Below are positions 7,202 through 14,811 of a DNA stretch of 15,902 nt, piece by piece. How positions within the stretch are numbered: position 1 is the stretch's first letter; each line of letters begins with the position of its first letter. The notes beneath the pieces were generated by a model. That model was given only the letters and a program-made list of their open reading frames with translations. It did not search any database and had not been told where the DNA came from. The position numbers were made by a program, and so were the translations under genes. Source of the stretch: Coxiellaceae bacterium UBA6002 (GTDB lineage Bacteria > Pseudomonadota > Gammaproteobacteria > UBA6002); contig DJAM01000050.1 of NCBI GenBank assembly GCA_002429595.1, positions 1 through 15,902 on the forward strand, read 5' to 3'.

Positions 7202-7939
7202 TTATTTTTTTGGTAAAATTATAAGCCCATATCCATTCCAGTCTCCCGTTTTACCTCTTCTAAATTTTTCCTGAATTATTTTAAAATCCTCTTTGATTTG
7301 CTTACCAAGAACATACCGGCCAATTGGAGTTACCACTAAATCAGCTAATTGTAGTCCAGCTATATTTTCAGACTTTGAGCGTAAATTTAGAGCCAGAATT
7401 CGTTTTTCAATCTGTTTTGCTTGCATGTAACGAGTGCCTTGTATTTTTAGATTCAACCAAGCAATATCAAGCTCATGGTCAAGGGTAGTACCTCTTCTCT
7501 CAGCAACAACAACGCCACCTCCCTGAATATTTCCTATCTCCATACAAAATCTCTCTACGAGAATATCTAAACTCAAAAAGTAAGGATCAAGAGCAGCCAC
7601 ACCATATTTCGACAGATGGATATCTTTGCGGATTACACAAGCCACCACTGTAAACTTAAGTTCACTTATAAGAGTGTTCAAATCGCTGTAAAACTTTAGA
7701 CGAAAAGATTCATCTTTTAACTGCTCAAAACCATTACGGTTCCTGGTTATGTCAGCTGTATGCAAAATAATATCTTCGTTCCCAAAATATTTTATCTTGA
7801 AAGCACTAAGATAATGTACTAATTGATCCTCCGCATATCCTTTATCAAGAATAACTCCTCCCAGCACAAACAAAGGATACTGAGGATCAATGATAGCTAA
7901 ATTATGATCGCCTGATTCGTCCAAAAAAAGAACTTTCAA
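7202..7939 (-). CDS. DUF3800 domain protein (RNase H-like fold), partner of the AbiEi-like gene
   Basis: The 245-aa protein begins at a TTG (7937-7939) preceded by aaggag seven bases away, giving the N-terminus (M)KVLFLDESGDHN, where the family normally starts; an upstream ATG at 7990 lacks a ribosome binding site. DUF3800 hallmarks are the first-strand acidic FLDESGDH (D7, E8, D11), VVAERRG (E147) and LQLADLVVTPIGRY (D200). Together these resemble the acidic metal site of RNase H-like nucleases. DUF3800 proteins are poorly characterised and often found with mobile elements and defence genes. It follows the AbiEi-like gene by 76 bp in the same direction, so they probably form an operon with this as the effector. 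Nuclease activity is inference from the fold. Confidence 0.82.
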   Translation of the reverse strand: MKVLFLDESGDHNLAIIDPQYPLFVLGGVILDKGYAEDQLVHYLSAFKIKYFGNEDIILHTADITRNRNGFEQLKDESFRLKFYSDLNTLISELKFTVVACVIRKDIHLSKYGVAALDPYFLSLDILVERFCMEIGNIQGGGVVVAERRGTTLDHELDIAWLNLKIQGTRYMQAKQIEKRILALNLRSKSENIAGLQLADLVVTPIGRYVLGKQIKEDFKIIQEKFRRGKTGDWNGYGLIILPKK

Positions 7940-8015
7940 AATATACTCCTTTCTAATTAAAAAGAGATTCAATCTATGATGAATAATCAATTAGTAAGAA
8001 TTTCGGTTACACTTA

Positions 8016-8831
8016 TTAGTGATTCCCTTTATCCTCTTCCAAAAAATCATTTTTAAGATACTTAGGTACAATAAGATTCCAAGTTGTATTTAATTCACAA
8101 GTTAAATTACGATTTTTATCCATATAATGAGGCTGTTTTGGCCGATATGATTGTAATTCCTTTAGTTGACCTACATCTAGAATTAAATTCTCACTATGTT
8201 GCTCAAGATAAAAACCAACTTTTGCAATAGTTGTGGAGTTATTAAGCAATAAGGCGTAACACACTATTTTGTCGACATCAAAGTATTCTATTAACTCTAA
8301 TGATCTCCAAATCTCTTCCCAACCACCTGCAAGATCGGGCCTATCTAGTACATCAACCAACGTTCGCTCATGACTCGTTACCAGAATTTTTACTCCCAAG
8401 CGGTCAACTTCTTTGACTTCGGCATACTCCTGATGCTTTAAACATAATTTTTTTGGAAATAAAATCCCCTTATAAACGGATTCTTGGTAATTGAAACTTT
8501 TTGTTTCGTGATCAGTTAAATAAGTGTATCGCGAAGACACAGAATAAGTGGAACCATAAAATGCTAAAGCACTATGGTAAGCAATTACAGCACCCTCAGT
8601 TAATTTGGCTGCAACCAGAAAGGGATCTGCTTGAAAAGTTGATGACGGCATTCCCAGTGGTATAGTTTGGTAAAGTCCCTTCTTTATCCGAGATATATGC
8701 CCTTTACTTAAATGATATGCTAACAAGCTATTACAAGTATTCCTGTTAGTTAGGTTTTCGCTAGCAATGAATTGACTAAACTCTTGATAAGTAAAGACAG
8801 GATGACTATTGAAAAATATATTTGTTTTCAT
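8016..8831 (-). CDS. AbiEi-like antitoxin / transcriptional regulator (type IV TA family)
   Basis: The 271-aa protein matches the AbiEi antitoxin family in layout. An N-terminal winged helix (about residues 12-57) contains FTYQEFSQFI and KGHISRIKKGLYQTIP. The conserved middle follows, with AVIAYHSALAFYG (81-93), the VTSHERTLVDVLDRPDLAGG block (151-170) and KVGFYLEQH (204-212). AbiEi proteins repress their own operon and counter the AbiEii nucleotidyltransferase toxin. Here no AbiEii gene follows: the downstream gene encodes a DUF3800 protein instead. The protein could be the antitoxin of an unusual pair or a stand-alone regulator. The start ATG at 8831 has no strong ribosome binding site but fits the family N-terminus. 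Confidence 0.78.
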   Translation of the reverse strand: MKTNIFFNSHPVFTYQEFSQFIASENLTNRNTCNSLLAYHLSKGHISRIKKGLYQTIPLGMPSSTFQADPFLVAAKLTEGAVIAYHSALAFYGSTYSVSSRYTYLTDHETKSFNYQESVYKGILFPKKLCLKHQEYAEVKEVDRLGVKILVTSHERTLVDVLDRPDLAGGWEEIWRSLELIEYFDVDKIVCYALLLNNSTTIAKVGFYLEQHSENLILDVGQLKELQSYRPKQPHYMDKNRNLTCELNTTWNLIVPKYLKNDFLEEDKGNH

Positions 8832-9000
8832 ATTAAGAATACTTGATAATTTAGGTAGTTAGTGTTAATAATATTAGTGCTTGCTTCCGCTTCTATCAAG
8901 TAAGGATCTAATGGAACAGGCCAATGCACATAGCATGCCAACCAAGTGCTTACTACACCTGATTGGCACTACCACTATAAACCTAGAAAGGAGGTTCACA

Positions 9001-9231
9001 ATGGGTCCAAATAGCTTAAATCATTGCTCGTCTTCGTCAAACCTTAATTTTCAAACCTACGACTTGATATCAGAACACTTGAATAAGGCTTATGCTCTAA
9101 CGCATGTGGCACTGAATGAAAATTTTGGTTCCTGTTCTTTTTCAGTGATTCATGACTATTTATGGGTATTAGAGGATGTACTCAATCAAGCCAGAAATGT
9201 TCTTGATAGTACGTACTCTTATTACAAATAG
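9001..9231 (+). CDS. 76-aa orphan protein of unknown function
   Basis: The ATG at 9001 has an almost ideal aaaggagg (8988-8995), so the start is secure and expression may be high; an open frame back to 8881 is not used. After a Ser-rich N-terminus the protein is mostly helical (YDLISEHLNKAYALTHVALN, then IHDYLWVLEDVLNQARNVLD), resembling small helical bundle proteins such as DUF3077, but the similarity is too weak to assign. It has two Cys, no signal peptide and no membrane segment. It stands alone, divergent from the AbiEi-like gene, and is closed by a strong terminator. It may be a small cargo gene or regulator. Confidence 0.65.
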   Translation: MGPNSLNHCSSSSNLNFQTYDLISEHLNKAYALTHVALNENFGSCSFSVIHDYLWVLEDVLNQARNVLDSTYSYYK

Positions 9232-9260
9232 AAGAAATAAATAAGTCTGTTAGTATAAGG

Positions 9261-9303
9261 ACTGCCCGTTATTGAATCTTATTTGCTTAACGGGCAGTGT
9301 TTT
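9261..9303 (+). terminator. Strong rho-independent terminator
   Basis: actgcccgtta (9261-9271) and taacgggcagt (9288-9298) form a perfect 11-bp stem with a 16-base loop, followed by gtttt. It lies 30 bp after the stop of the 76-aa gene. Confidence 0.8.
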
Positions 9304-9374
9304 ACTGACTATTTGGACTTGCTAAAGCACCGTAAGGAATTGATAATAAAATATTTTTATTTGGACAGGGATCA

Positions 9375-9413
9375 CTCATAATCACTTGGTCCCGAGTCCA
9401 AGCGGGCCCACCA
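9375..9413 (+). pseudogene. Damaged 3' fragment of tRNA-Met (CAT anticodon), integration scar
   Basis: CTCATAA (anticodon loop, CAT) is followed by TCACT, TGGTC and, at the end, acceptor strand CGGGCCC, discriminator A and CCA, the normal ending of an elongator-type tRNA-Met. The T arm is 11 bases instead of 17 (CCGAGTCCAAG), having lost about six bases of its 3' strand. The bases before the loop do not pair with TCACT, so the 5' half is not present. It lies 63 bp from the end of a truncated integrase, which fits an old attachment site. Confidence 0.55.
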
Positions 9414-9475
9414 GTTAAATCAAGCACCTAGCTTGACTTTGTTGGTAGTTCCAAAAACCGATGCGGGATTTTATT

Positions 9476-9700
9476 TTAGCGGGGATTAGTATTCCCAAGC
9501 CCCCGTAATACAGTTAACGTTTGACCACCCTTTCCCTTTAAACAAATACTATCCGCAGCATCAATCAAGCTTGTTAACTCAACCGCCGAATAGTGGGTCG
9601 TGATGCGACCAGACTTATGCCCCAAAAGATCTTGCCGATCTTCGAAACTCACTCCAGCTGTACGCAATCTTCTTCCAAATGTATGTTTGAGATCATGTAA
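9476..9700 (-). pseudogene. C-terminal stub of a second tyrosine integrase
   Basis: The frame encodes the catalytic end of a phage-type integrase: HDLKHTFGRRLRTAG (box II, with K in place of the usual R), then DRQDLLGHKSGRITTHYS with the catalytic Tyr, and a short tail to TAA. A TGA at 9701-9703 stops the frame just upstream, and no N-terminal or core-binding domain can be read beyond it. The TTG at 9667 is only an apparent start. The stub points toward the tRNA-Met fragment, as expected for a tRNA-targeting integrase. It differs from the integrase at 1326-2304 and marks a separate, older insertion. Confidence 0.8.
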
Positions 9701-9756
9701 TCACTTAATATCCACTCAAGAGTTAACCTGAACGTCCGGACTATATCCTAAAAATC

Positions 9757-9900
9757 TTATCGATCGTCAATCAGCACAGCTAGGGAATTTGCTTTGTCTT
9801 TCCTTTGTATTATCTCGGCTGCGTAATCCGGCGTTTCGTCTTAACAATATTGAATGTCGAACATACAACCTTCAAAATTCAAAGCGTGATCTCCACAAAC
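9757..9900 (-). pseudogene. Decayed coding remnant, family not recognised
   Basis: Within the otherwise gene-free stretch 9701-10000, one minus-strand frame reads like protein on both sides of a single TAA (9841-9843). VCGDHALNFEGCMFDIQYC lies before it and DETPDYAAEIIQRKDK after it, ending at TAA 9757. There is no start codon with a ribosome binding site. The composition suggests a worn fragment of a small protein, possibly cargo of the element that owned the integrase stub. No function can be given. Confidence 0.35.
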
Positions 9901-10000
9901 TGCTATTTAACGATTACTATATATGACAAGCTAGGTATGTTTCCATTTTTCGCAAGATCAAGGTGATACCGTAAGGCAAGCTCTCTAAAAGCAATTATAT

Positions 10001-10267
10001 TTATGGTTTGAATTTAGCTTGACTCTTAAGAGAATTTATGAATGCTTGTTTCTCACCCAAGTCAACTAGCTCGATATTCATATCTTTGGTTCCATTAAAC
10101 GCATTGGTCAATATTTCTTCTAACTTATTTTGATTGTTTTTGTATTGATCAATAAGTTTACTCATATCAAGAGCCGTAGCGCCACTGGCCTTAACAAGTT
10201 TAGCCACATGATTAAACCCGATTTCACTCGGGTCGTTTGAAGTGAGTTCATTTTTTTGTAAATCCAT
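10001..10267 (-). CDS. 88-aa hypothetical protein
   Basis: The frame starts at ATG 10267 (MDLQKNELTSNDPSEIGFN) and ends at TAA 10001. An aagg motif lies about 17 bases upstream, farther than normal, so initiation may be weak. The product is hydrophilic and helical, with no signal peptide, membrane segment or recognisable domain. It follows the broken gene at 10324-10999 in the same direction, 57 bp later, and shares its Lys/Asn-rich composition. It may be a detached module of the same gene or a small companion. I could not link it to a known family. Confidence 0.45.
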   Translation of the reverse strand: MDLQKNELTSNDPSEIGFNHVAKLVKASGATALDMSKLIDQYKNNQNKLEEILTNAFNGTKDMNIELVDLGEKQAFINSLKSQAKFKP

Positions 10268-10323
10268 TTCTAAAAAGTTTATTTCCTTTTTGTTTTTGTA
10301 TTCAACTGTATATCCGGACTTAG

Positions 10324-10999
10324 TTAGGTGAGATCGGTAGTGTCCATATCAATTAAAGTATTATGAAAATCCTTTTCATTAAACTTACTTTTGTCAAAAC
10401 TAGCCATTACAACTGTATACAAACCCTCAATCTGTTTAACTTGATTAACCCATTGTGGTCGTTTTTCTTTTGGAGCCACTGAAGGAACCGTTGCCTGTAG
10501 CTTTGCAATTTCCTTGGTTTTATCAAACAATTTTGTATTTTTAGAAGCAGCAATAGAAGGAATCGGTTTAAACTCATAATCAACCTTTTTTGCCGAGTTT
10601 TCAAAATAGTTTTTAATTTTTATATTCAGATTATTTATAATCTCCTCCTTATTTTTCAATTCAATATTATCTAAAATTTCCCTTGTATTGATTGGTTCAT
10701 CATTTTTTGTACTATTTATACTGCGCCAAGGTGACCTATGTAATATGGTATGAAAAGCATTTAGTGCACAAATAAATTTAACAGCATCCTCCGGGTTAGA
10801 AATGTGAATCTCATCAGAGTCATATCTTTCTTCATTTCAACTTTCTTTTTTATATTTGGAAAACTTTTCTCTAATCTTCGCATTCATAAGGAAGTGCTGC
10901 ATATTCTGCTGAAGATGAACGACGGTTCTGGTGATCATATTGTATCTTATTGTGATCGATTTTTTTAAGGTCCGAATATTTGATTATTTTAAGATCCAT
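10324..10999 (-). pseudogene. Broken gene of unknown function (frameshift plus stop)
   Basis: The apparent start is ATG 10999 (MDLKIIKYSDLKKIDHNKIQ). The frame runs to TAG at 10871-10873, but protein-like sequence resumes in a neighbouring frame just before that point (NAKIREKFSKYKKES). It is cut by TGA at 10837-10839, then continues uninterrupted (NEERYDSDEIHISNPEDAVK, ALNAFHTILHRSPWRS and on) to TAA 10324. Restoring one frameshift and one stop would give about 225 residues. The protein is hydrophilic and Lys/Asn-rich, with no recognisable domain; in Legionellales such genes are sometimes effectors, but nothing here proves that. An intact frame from a TTG at 10659 would give 111 aa with aaggagg inside the coding region, so residual expression is unlikely. 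Confidence 0.55.
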
Positions 11000-11078
11000 T
11001 AATGGCAACCAAAATTTTATTATACATATAAATTTTCCCCGTGAATTAGAGATAACTATGCAAATAGTTTAATAGAAA

Positions 11079-11717
11079 TTATTTTTTAGAAGCGCTAATT
11101 GCCACAAAGCCACCTTCACCGTAACCGGATTTAATTTGATCAGGTGTTTTAATATCTTTTAATTCAGAAAAAATAGTTTGATATATTTCTTTTTTCTGAA
11201 ATCCATTTTCATTTAAAAACTTGATAACCTCATCGACTGAATAAAAATGGGCAGACTTATAAAATAGGTTTTCGCGCTTGATTGATGAATAGTGCTGACC
11301 CAGCAAGGAATTTCTATCGATCATTCCAACAATAAGAACACCGTTGGGTTTCAAAATTCTTTTTGCCTCTTGCAAAACAATTGAGGGTGATTCAACAAAA
11401 CATAAAACAGTCGTTAACAATGCAAAATCGAAGTATTGGTCAGGAAACGGCAATGATTCAGCAGTTCCTTCAACAACATTAACCCCACGTGACAGGGCTA
11501 AACTTCGCAATTTTTCCGAAGGTTCAACTCCGGTTTTAATTGCCAATGCGGCGGCGAATCGTCCAGAACCAACGCCAATTTCAAGTCCTTCACCCGTCGA
11601 GGGTAAGACCTTTTTTAATGCCATTAATTCTGATTCAAAAGCGGCTGAATGGCGATCAAACCAGCTATCGTACCTGTCTGCCAGTTCATCAAATGTTTTA
11701 ACGACATTGTTACTCAT
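11079..11717 (-). CDS. Class I SAM-dependent methyltransferase (Methyltransf_11 type)
   Basis: The 212-aa protein has a complete Rossmann-fold methyltransferase domain. Motif I is LEIGVGSGRF (residues 45-54), which binds S-adenosylmethionine; the acidic VEPSEKL follows, then TAESLPFPDQYFDFALL, the post-I region and the ILKPNGVLIVG strand. The N-terminus FDELADRYDSWFDRH is typical of small-molecule methyltransferases. The substrate cannot be told. The ATG at 11717 has aaaaggga about eight bases upstream. It is the last gene of a probable operon after norB and the DsrE-like gene, 49 bp downstream of the latter. Confidence 0.85.
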   Translation of the reverse strand: MSNNVVKTFDELADRYDSWFDRHSAAFESELMALKKVLPSTGEGLEIGVGSGRFAAALAIKTGVEPSEKLRSLALSRGVNVVEGTAESLPFPDQYFDFALLTTVLCFVESPSIVLQEAKRILKPNGVLIVGMIDRNSLLGQHYSSIKRENLFYKSAHFYSVDEVIKFLNENGFQKKEIYQTIFSELKDIKTPDQIKSGYGEGGFVAISASKK

Positions 11718-11766
11718 TATTATTTATCCCTTTTCACAACTAAAATAAAGTATAATCAATGCCTTC

Positions 11767-12117
11767 TCAAAAAACGATTATTTGATCTGCCCAAAGCGTC
11801 CAATCGGTCAGTTCCTCAAGTGAACTGCGTTTTGTTCCTTCTACAAGTTCATCATCAACAATACCACGTGCGTCCATACAGGAACTACAAACACCGATTT
11901 CGCCATTATGACGAATGACGTTTTTGAGCATGAGTTCAATATTGTAGTATCCTTGCGGAACGTTTTGACCTCGCTTAGAGCATTGCGCACCATCGCCGAT
12001 CAAAAATATTTTTATCTCTTCGTTTTCACGCTTAGCTAATGATCCCGCTAAGCGTAATCCATTATAGCTTCGCTCTGTCCCATAGGGTCCATCATTCAAA
12101 ATAAAAAGAATTTTCAT
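11767..12117 (-). CDS. DsrE/DsrF-like family protein
   Basis: The 116-aa protein starts MKILFILNDGPYGTERSYNG; the ATG at 12117 has gaggaaa six bases upstream, whereas the upstream TTG overlaps that site. The fold is the DsrE-like alpha/beta unit (FLIGDGAQC at 38-46, then GVCSSCMDARG at 75-85). C77 and C80 form a CxxC, with C46 nearby. DsrE-type proteins carry sulfur or act in redox relay; small stand-alone members are common beside respiratory genes. It sits 38 bp after norB and before the methyltransferase. A role in sulfur transfer or thiol chemistry during nitric oxide stress is inference from location. Confidence 0.85.
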   Translation of the reverse strand: MKILFILNDGPYGTERSYNGLRLAGSLAKRENEEIKIFLIGDGAQCSKRGQNVPQGYYNIELMLKNVIRHNGEIGVCSSCMDARGIVDDELVEGTKRSSLEELTDWTLWADQIIVF

Positions 12118-12155
12118 TAGTTTCCTCAAATTTTTTATATTCGCTGCATTCGTGT

Positions 12156-14495
12156 TTATTCCGTTAAATATCGATCTTGTTCTAACGGTTGCTTGATTAG
12201 AACACGCTGTATCCTAAGATTACGGGCTTTTAATATAAAATCAATAGCCATCAATAATGCCCCAAGCGAAAAAATAATATCACCAGGAAAACGTAACCAT
12301 TGCCATAAAATTGTTTTGTTATAGAAACCTAAGCTTCTGGCATACGCATAGCCATGTTCATAGACAGCGGCTAACTGGGGCCAACCAATCGGGAAAAAAT
12401 TTAATGCAATCCATAAAACCATCCCTAGGTTATATAACCAAAACGCCCACACACCTAATCGATCACTCCAGGCAATGTGGTTTCCTGCCATATATCGCAA
12501 CGCCAGATAAATTAACCCAATTGATAAAAGACCAAAGGCTCCAAACATGGCGGTATGCGCATGATTAAGTGTTAAGAATGTCCCATGTTCATAATAATTA
12601 ACGAAAGCAGCATTAAGAGGCGCACCACCAAAAACACCCGCACCGACAAAATTCCAAAAGGTAGATCCTAAAATGTATAAGAATGCTAATCGATACGGAA
12701 AATCCTGCAATTCTCGCAATGCCGCGCGTTGCTCTAGTGCCTCTAATATTAAAAGAAATAAGGGAAGCACTTCCAAAAATGAAAACACACTGCCTACGGC
12801 AATCCATAAATCTGGCTCTCCTGCCCATAATAAATGATGGCCTGTGCCTAAAATGCCACTACCCAAAATTAAAATCCATTCAAAGAGAACCGCTCTTTCT
12901 GCTAATTGACGAGAGACCAGACCAACGGCCATTAAAAAATATCCTGTGATGGCTGCCGCAAAAAGTTCAAAGGCCCATTCAACCCAAAGATGCACAACCC
13001 ACCATCGCCAAAAGTCTGTAATTGTAAAGGAAGCATTAATTTGGGTGAGAGGAATCATGCCAAAGGCATAGATCACCGCAATACCCAGTGAACTGTACCA
13101 AAGCAAATGTTCTATGCGAAATAAACTATAAAAAGAATTCCAGAGAAATAAATTTTTTAACGTGGGCCACATCGCACGTAACAAAACCAGGCTCCAAAAT
13201 AACAAACCCACAAAAAATAACATTTGCCATAGTCGGCCCAACTCAATATAAGAAAGCCCCTGGTTACCCAACCAAAACCAGCTTTTAGTAAATACGCCCA
13301 TGATGCCTAAATAATTCCCCAGAAATGCTCCACCTACAATAATGAGTGTGACCCAAAATAATAAATTGACTAGCAATCGTTGCCCCGGTGGTTCTCTTCC
13401 ACCAATGAAAGGAGCAAGAAACAATGCAGCGCCAATCCATCCTAGCCCAATCCACACAATGGGTGCTTGGAGATGAATTGCACGCAAAAAGGCGAAGGGT
13501 AAAAAAGTATTAATTGGAATACCGTAAAAACTTTCTCTCTCCGCATAATTGTGAGCTAACAGGGATCCCACACCAATTTGTAGTAACAGTAATAAAGCAG
13601 CAACGATAAAATATTTCAATAACGCCATCTGGCTTGGTGTTGGGGCTGAAAATTGGCAAAGAACAGATATTCGATCCTCATGATTTTGTTCTTTTTCAAT
13701 ATATAGACGAAATATTGCTACTACGGCTCCAATGGCAAAAAACAGAATCGTTAATGATATCCAGGTCCACATAAACGAAGCAGTGGTAGGTCCATTGCCC
13801 ATGCTAGGTTCATAAGGCCAGTTATTAGTCCATGAATAGTTTTCTCCGGGACGAAGAGCGATAGTGGTCAATGAGCTATAAATGAGAAAATCAGCTGTTT
13901 TGATCGCTTCTTCTGGAGTCAAACTATAAGCCTTGGTCCAACCTTTTCGGGTGTCATGCTTTTGCAGATCAGCTGCGATATCTGTTTTAAGACTTTGAAT
14001 GGCTTTAGTTACAGGATCAGATAGAACAATAATCTGACTCAATAAATTGATATTTTTCAAATCCTGCTGCATTCTTTGCGTAATTCTATATTGCTGTTCG
14101 GTACTTAAAGCATTAAATGGCTTATTATATTCGTCGATAGTTAACTGAGCTTTTATTCTCTGTCCTAATTGAACAAGATTTGAAGCTGTATAATCTTCGC
14201 CATAATAAGATCCCATCCCATACAGACTTCCGTAATCCATTAAATCCGCTTTTTGAAATCCTGCTTTTCCTGCGATGATATCATCCCTCGTCATAATCAC
14301 TTGTTCACGTTCATCGACAAAGAGTTTAGGTATGGGTGCCACTTGGCGATAGGTTTGAACAGTTGACCAGATCATCGCACTCCAACAACCAACAATTGTT
14401 ATTAACAAAAAGATGATTAAAATCCGAGTAACTTTATCTTGTGGTGGTGGAACAGGTATTGCGCCAGTACGTGAGTAATTGTCCGTAGTATCCAT
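12156..14495 (-). CDS. norB: Quinol-dependent nitric oxide reductase (qNOR)
   Basis: The 779-aa inner-membrane enzyme reduces two NO to nitrous oxide using quinol electrons, for NO detoxification or anaerobic respiration. After an N-terminal helix (about residues 22-44) comes a periplasmic domain of roughly 200 residues without any CxxCH haem motif, the mark of the single-subunit quinol form, followed by about a dozen membrane helices. By alignment from memory with cytochrome c-dependent NorB, H502 and H553/H554 plus E506 (VVHLWVEWAFEL, GTGHHLLWAG) bind the non-haem iron, H645 and H647 (LNHAHTAMFG) bind haems b3 and b, and H341 is the other haem b ligand. ATG 14495 was chosen because gaggaaa precedes it; the open frame back to 14582 has no such site. 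It heads an operon with the DsrE-like and methyltransferase genes. It appears intact. Confidence 0.95.
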   Translation of the reverse strand: MDTTDNYSRTGAIPVPPPQDKVTRILIIFLLITIVGCWSAMIWSTVQTYRQVAPIPKLFVDEREQVIMTRDDIIAGKAGFQKADLMDYGSLYGMGSYYGEDYTASNLVQLGQRIKAQLTIDEYNKPFNALSTEQQYRITQRMQQDLKNINLLSQIIVLSDPVTKAIQSLKTDIAADLQKHDTRKGWTKAYSLTPEEAIKTADFLIYSSLTTIALRPGENYSWTNNWPYEPSMGNGPTTASFMWTWISLTILFFAIGAVVAIFRLYIEKEQNHEDRISVLCQFSAPTPSQMALLKYFIVAALLLLLQIGVGSLLAHNYAERESFYGIPINTFLPFAFLRAIHLQAPIVWIGLGWIGAALFLAPFIGGREPPGQRLLVNLLFWVTLIIVGGAFLGNYLGIMGVFTKSWFWLGNQGLSYIELGRLWQMLFFVGLLFWSLVLLRAMWPTLKNLFLWNSFYSLFRIEHLLWYSSLGIAVIYAFGMIPLTQINASFTITDFWRWWVVHLWVEWAFELFAAAITGYFLMAVGLVSRQLAERAVLFEWILILGSGILGTGHHLLWAGEPDLWIAVGSVFSFLEVLPLFLLILEALEQRAALRELQDFPYRLAFLYILGSTFWNFVGAGVFGGAPLNAAFVNYYEHGTFLTLNHAHTAMFGAFGLLSIGLIYLALRYMAGNHIAWSDRLGVWAFWLYNLGMVLWIALNFFPIGWPQLAAVYEHGYAYARSLGFYNKTILWQWLRFPGDIIFSLGALLMAIDFILKARNLRIQRVLIKQPLEQDRYLTE

Positions 14496-14530
14496 TCTAT
14501 TTCCTCTTCTGGAATAGTGACTTGTAAATA

Positions 14531-14556
14531 AAAAAAGCAGGCTTTCTCCAAAGCCC
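14531..14556 (-). terminator. Terminator-like hairpin in the norB leader
   Basis: On the minus strand, GGCTTT-GGAG-AAAGCC (14540-14555) forms a perfect 6-bp stem with a GGAG loop, followed by tgc and a run of seven T. It lies between the predicted promoter (-10 at 14569-14574) and the norB start at 14495. No gene on that strand ends here, so a role as leader attenuator or mRNA-stabilising hairpin is more likely than simple termination. The stem is short. Confidence 0.5.
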
Positions 14557-14568
14557 AAAAATAGTGGT

Positions 14569-14598
14569 ACTATACTTCCCATGAGCTGATAAGCTCAA
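14569..14598 (-). promoter_or_regulatory. norB: Predicted norB promoter with an inverted repeat between -35 and -10
   Basis: On the minus strand TTGAGC (14593-14598) and TATAGT (14569-14574) are 18 bases apart, a reasonable sigma-70 promoter. A perfect dyad tgagct-gata-agctca (14582-14597) overlaps the -35 and spacer, where a repressor would block polymerase. It does not match the NsrR, NorR or FNR consensus as I know them. The predicted leader is about 65-70 nt. Confidence 0.5.
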
Positions 14599-14716
14599 GA
14601 AGAAGAAAGATGATTAGCTTATATTTTGGACACAAAATAAGAAAAATCCGCCAAAGTTACATTTCTTTTGTCGTTATTGTGTGTCGAACATTTGCTTTCA
14701 ACTCTATTCTGCTCCT

Positions 14717-14775
14717 AAGAAACTAAAGGTTTCTTCCAGGGGTGCCTCGCGAAGCGGCGTGTGGTGCGCTATAAT
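14717..14775 (+). promoter_or_regulatory. Predicted promoter and operator for the Met-rich protein gene
   Basis: tataat at 14770-14775 is an exact -10 hexamer, 36 bp before the start codon. No good -35 is seen 17 bp upstream (about 14747-14752), so an activator may be needed. A perfect inverted repeat AAGAAAC-N5-GTTTCTT at 14717-14735 lies upstream and could be its binding site. Confidence 0.45.
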
Positions 14776-14811
14776 CAAATTCTCTACTAAAAATAACAGG
14801 GAGGTTTAATA

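Noticed and set aside
8881..9000. Longer start for the 76-aa protein
   Set aside because: There is no ribosome binding site at 8881, and aaaggagg clearly marks the ATG at 9001.
9375..9413. Functional tRNA-Met gene
   Set aside because: The T arm is about six bases short and the 5' half does not pair.
14496..14582. N-terminal extension of norB from ATG 14582
   Set aside because: It overlaps the predicted promoter and leader hairpin and has no ribosome binding site, whereas ATG 14495 does.
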